Source: JAQVUB01 sp033809415 (GTDB taxonomy: Bacteria > Verrucomicrobiota > Lentisphaeria > Oligosphaerales > Oligosphaeraceae). From it: a DNA stretch of 5,870 nt. The stretch is taken from assembly GCA_033809415.1 (NCBI GenBank), contig JAPXLT010000292.1:1-5870 (forward strand), given 5' to 3'. Under the pieces are notes generated by a model. That model worked only from the letters and a program-made list of their open reading frames with translations. It made no database searches and was not told the DNA's origin. Numbering within the stretch: position 1 is the first letter of the stretch; each line of letters begins with the position of its first letter. This document shows, piece after piece, positions 5,643 to 5,870 of this stretch. A program made the position numbers and the translations under genes.

Positions 5643-5712
5643 GGATTTTTTAACAACGAAATACACGAAAAGGCACGAAATTTTTTATAGGGTTGGTGGC
5701 TTAGACGGATGA
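5643..5712 (+). repeat. CACGAA-type dispersed repeat, third copy
   Basis: The copy starts GGATTTTTTAACAACGAA, like the left arm at 1182. It continues with 9-bp units (CAACGAAAT, ACACGAAAA, GGCACGAAA), then an AAATTTTTTAT stretch, GGGTTGGTGG and GACGGATGA. The second half matches the minus strand of 1638-1677. This copy therefore joins both halves of the element in one short unit and gives the best view of its full form. Confidence 0.8.
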
Positions 5713-5735
5713 GCACGCAGCTCGTATATGTGCAT

Positions 5736-5771
5736 GGAGTGGACGTTGTGGGCGTTGTGGACATTGTGGAC
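5736..5771. repeat. 9-bp tandem repeat, GTTGTGGAC type, 4 copies
   Basis: Four adjacent 9-bp units read GGAGTGGAC, GTTGTGGGC, GTTGTGGAC and ATTGTGGAC. The block lies between the CACGAA-type repeat and the terminal 7-bp array, with only a few bases separating them. Confidence 0.9.
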
Positions 5772-5778
5772 AGGAGAG

Positions 5779-5870
5779 CCCCGCACCCCGCACCCTGCAC
5801 CCCGCACCCTGCACCCCGCACCCTGCACCCTGCACCCTGCACCCTGCCACCTGCACCCTGCACCCTGCAC
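5779..5870. repeat. 7-bp tandem array, CCCYGCA, 13 units, right window edge
   Basis: Thirteen 7-bp units run to the last base. The first seven are CCCCGCA, CCCCGCA, CCCTGCA, CCCCGCA, CCCTGCA, CCCCGCA and CCCTGCA, so units 2-7 form three copies of a 14-bp higher-order unit. The remaining units are CCCTGCA with two variants (5842-5848 ending CC, and 5849-5855 starting A). The final 21 bases are identical to the first 21 bases of the window, in phase. The array is cut by the window edge. Confidence 0.95.

Noticed and set aside
5591..5863. Minus-strand frame starting MQGAGGRVQGAG
   Set aside because: This is the translation of the 7-bp and 9-bp tandem arrays, continuing across the tRNA promoter. 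Its sequence is dictated by the repeats.

Overview
The window carries three sizeable protein genes and one tRNA gene, set among unusually repeat-rich spacers. The best guess for the source is a bacterium of the PVC group, perhaps Lentisphaerota. The reasons are the membrane-anchored kinase-like/SUMF1 fusion protein and the spacers built from short runs related to TTTTTAACCACGAA. This placement is an inference from style; no marker gene settles it. Base composition is close to balanced in the genes, and Shine-Dalgarno signals are weak or missing for two of the three.

Layout. Bases 1-45 are a 7-bp tandem array (CCCTGCA). A plus-strand gene at 57-1163 encodes an unrecognised single-pass membrane protein with a helical, TPR-like outer region. 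A 637-bp non-coding spacer (1164-1800) is packed with repeats. A plus-strand gene at 1801-2934 encodes a polytopic membrane protein ending in a DUF1232 (YkvA-like) motif. A short convergent spacer (2935-3047) holds a hairpin that fits a terminator for the minus strand. The minus-strand gene at 3048-5369 encodes a kinase-like domain, a membrane anchor, a linker and a SUMF1/FGE-like domain. A minus-strand tRNA-Gln(TTG) at 5494-5567 has a good promoter. The last ~230 bases are again repeats, ending in a 13-unit 7-bp array.

How the genes may relate. The two plus-strand membrane genes look like a former tight pair. The spacer between them is bounded by an inverted repeat (1175-1235 and 1710-1767), which is flanked by an imperfect 12-bp direct repeat (1155-1166 and 1770-1781). 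Removing one direct-repeat copy and everything between the two would leave the genes about 22 bp apart. The kinase-like protein has lost every classical catalytic residue I could check (beta-3 Lys to Tyr, HRD Asp to Glu, DFG to NFA, APE to APA). It therefore reads as a membrane-anchored pseudokinase fused to a SUMF1 fold that also lacks one of the two FGE active-site cysteines. That suggests binding or scaffolding rather than catalysis.

The most notable signals are the repeat-bounded spacer, several unrelated blocks that share a 9-bp period, the pseudokinase/SUMF1 fusion, and the near-identical 7-bp arrays at both window ends. Those arrays suggest that the window is a contig broken at repeats or, less likely, a circle.
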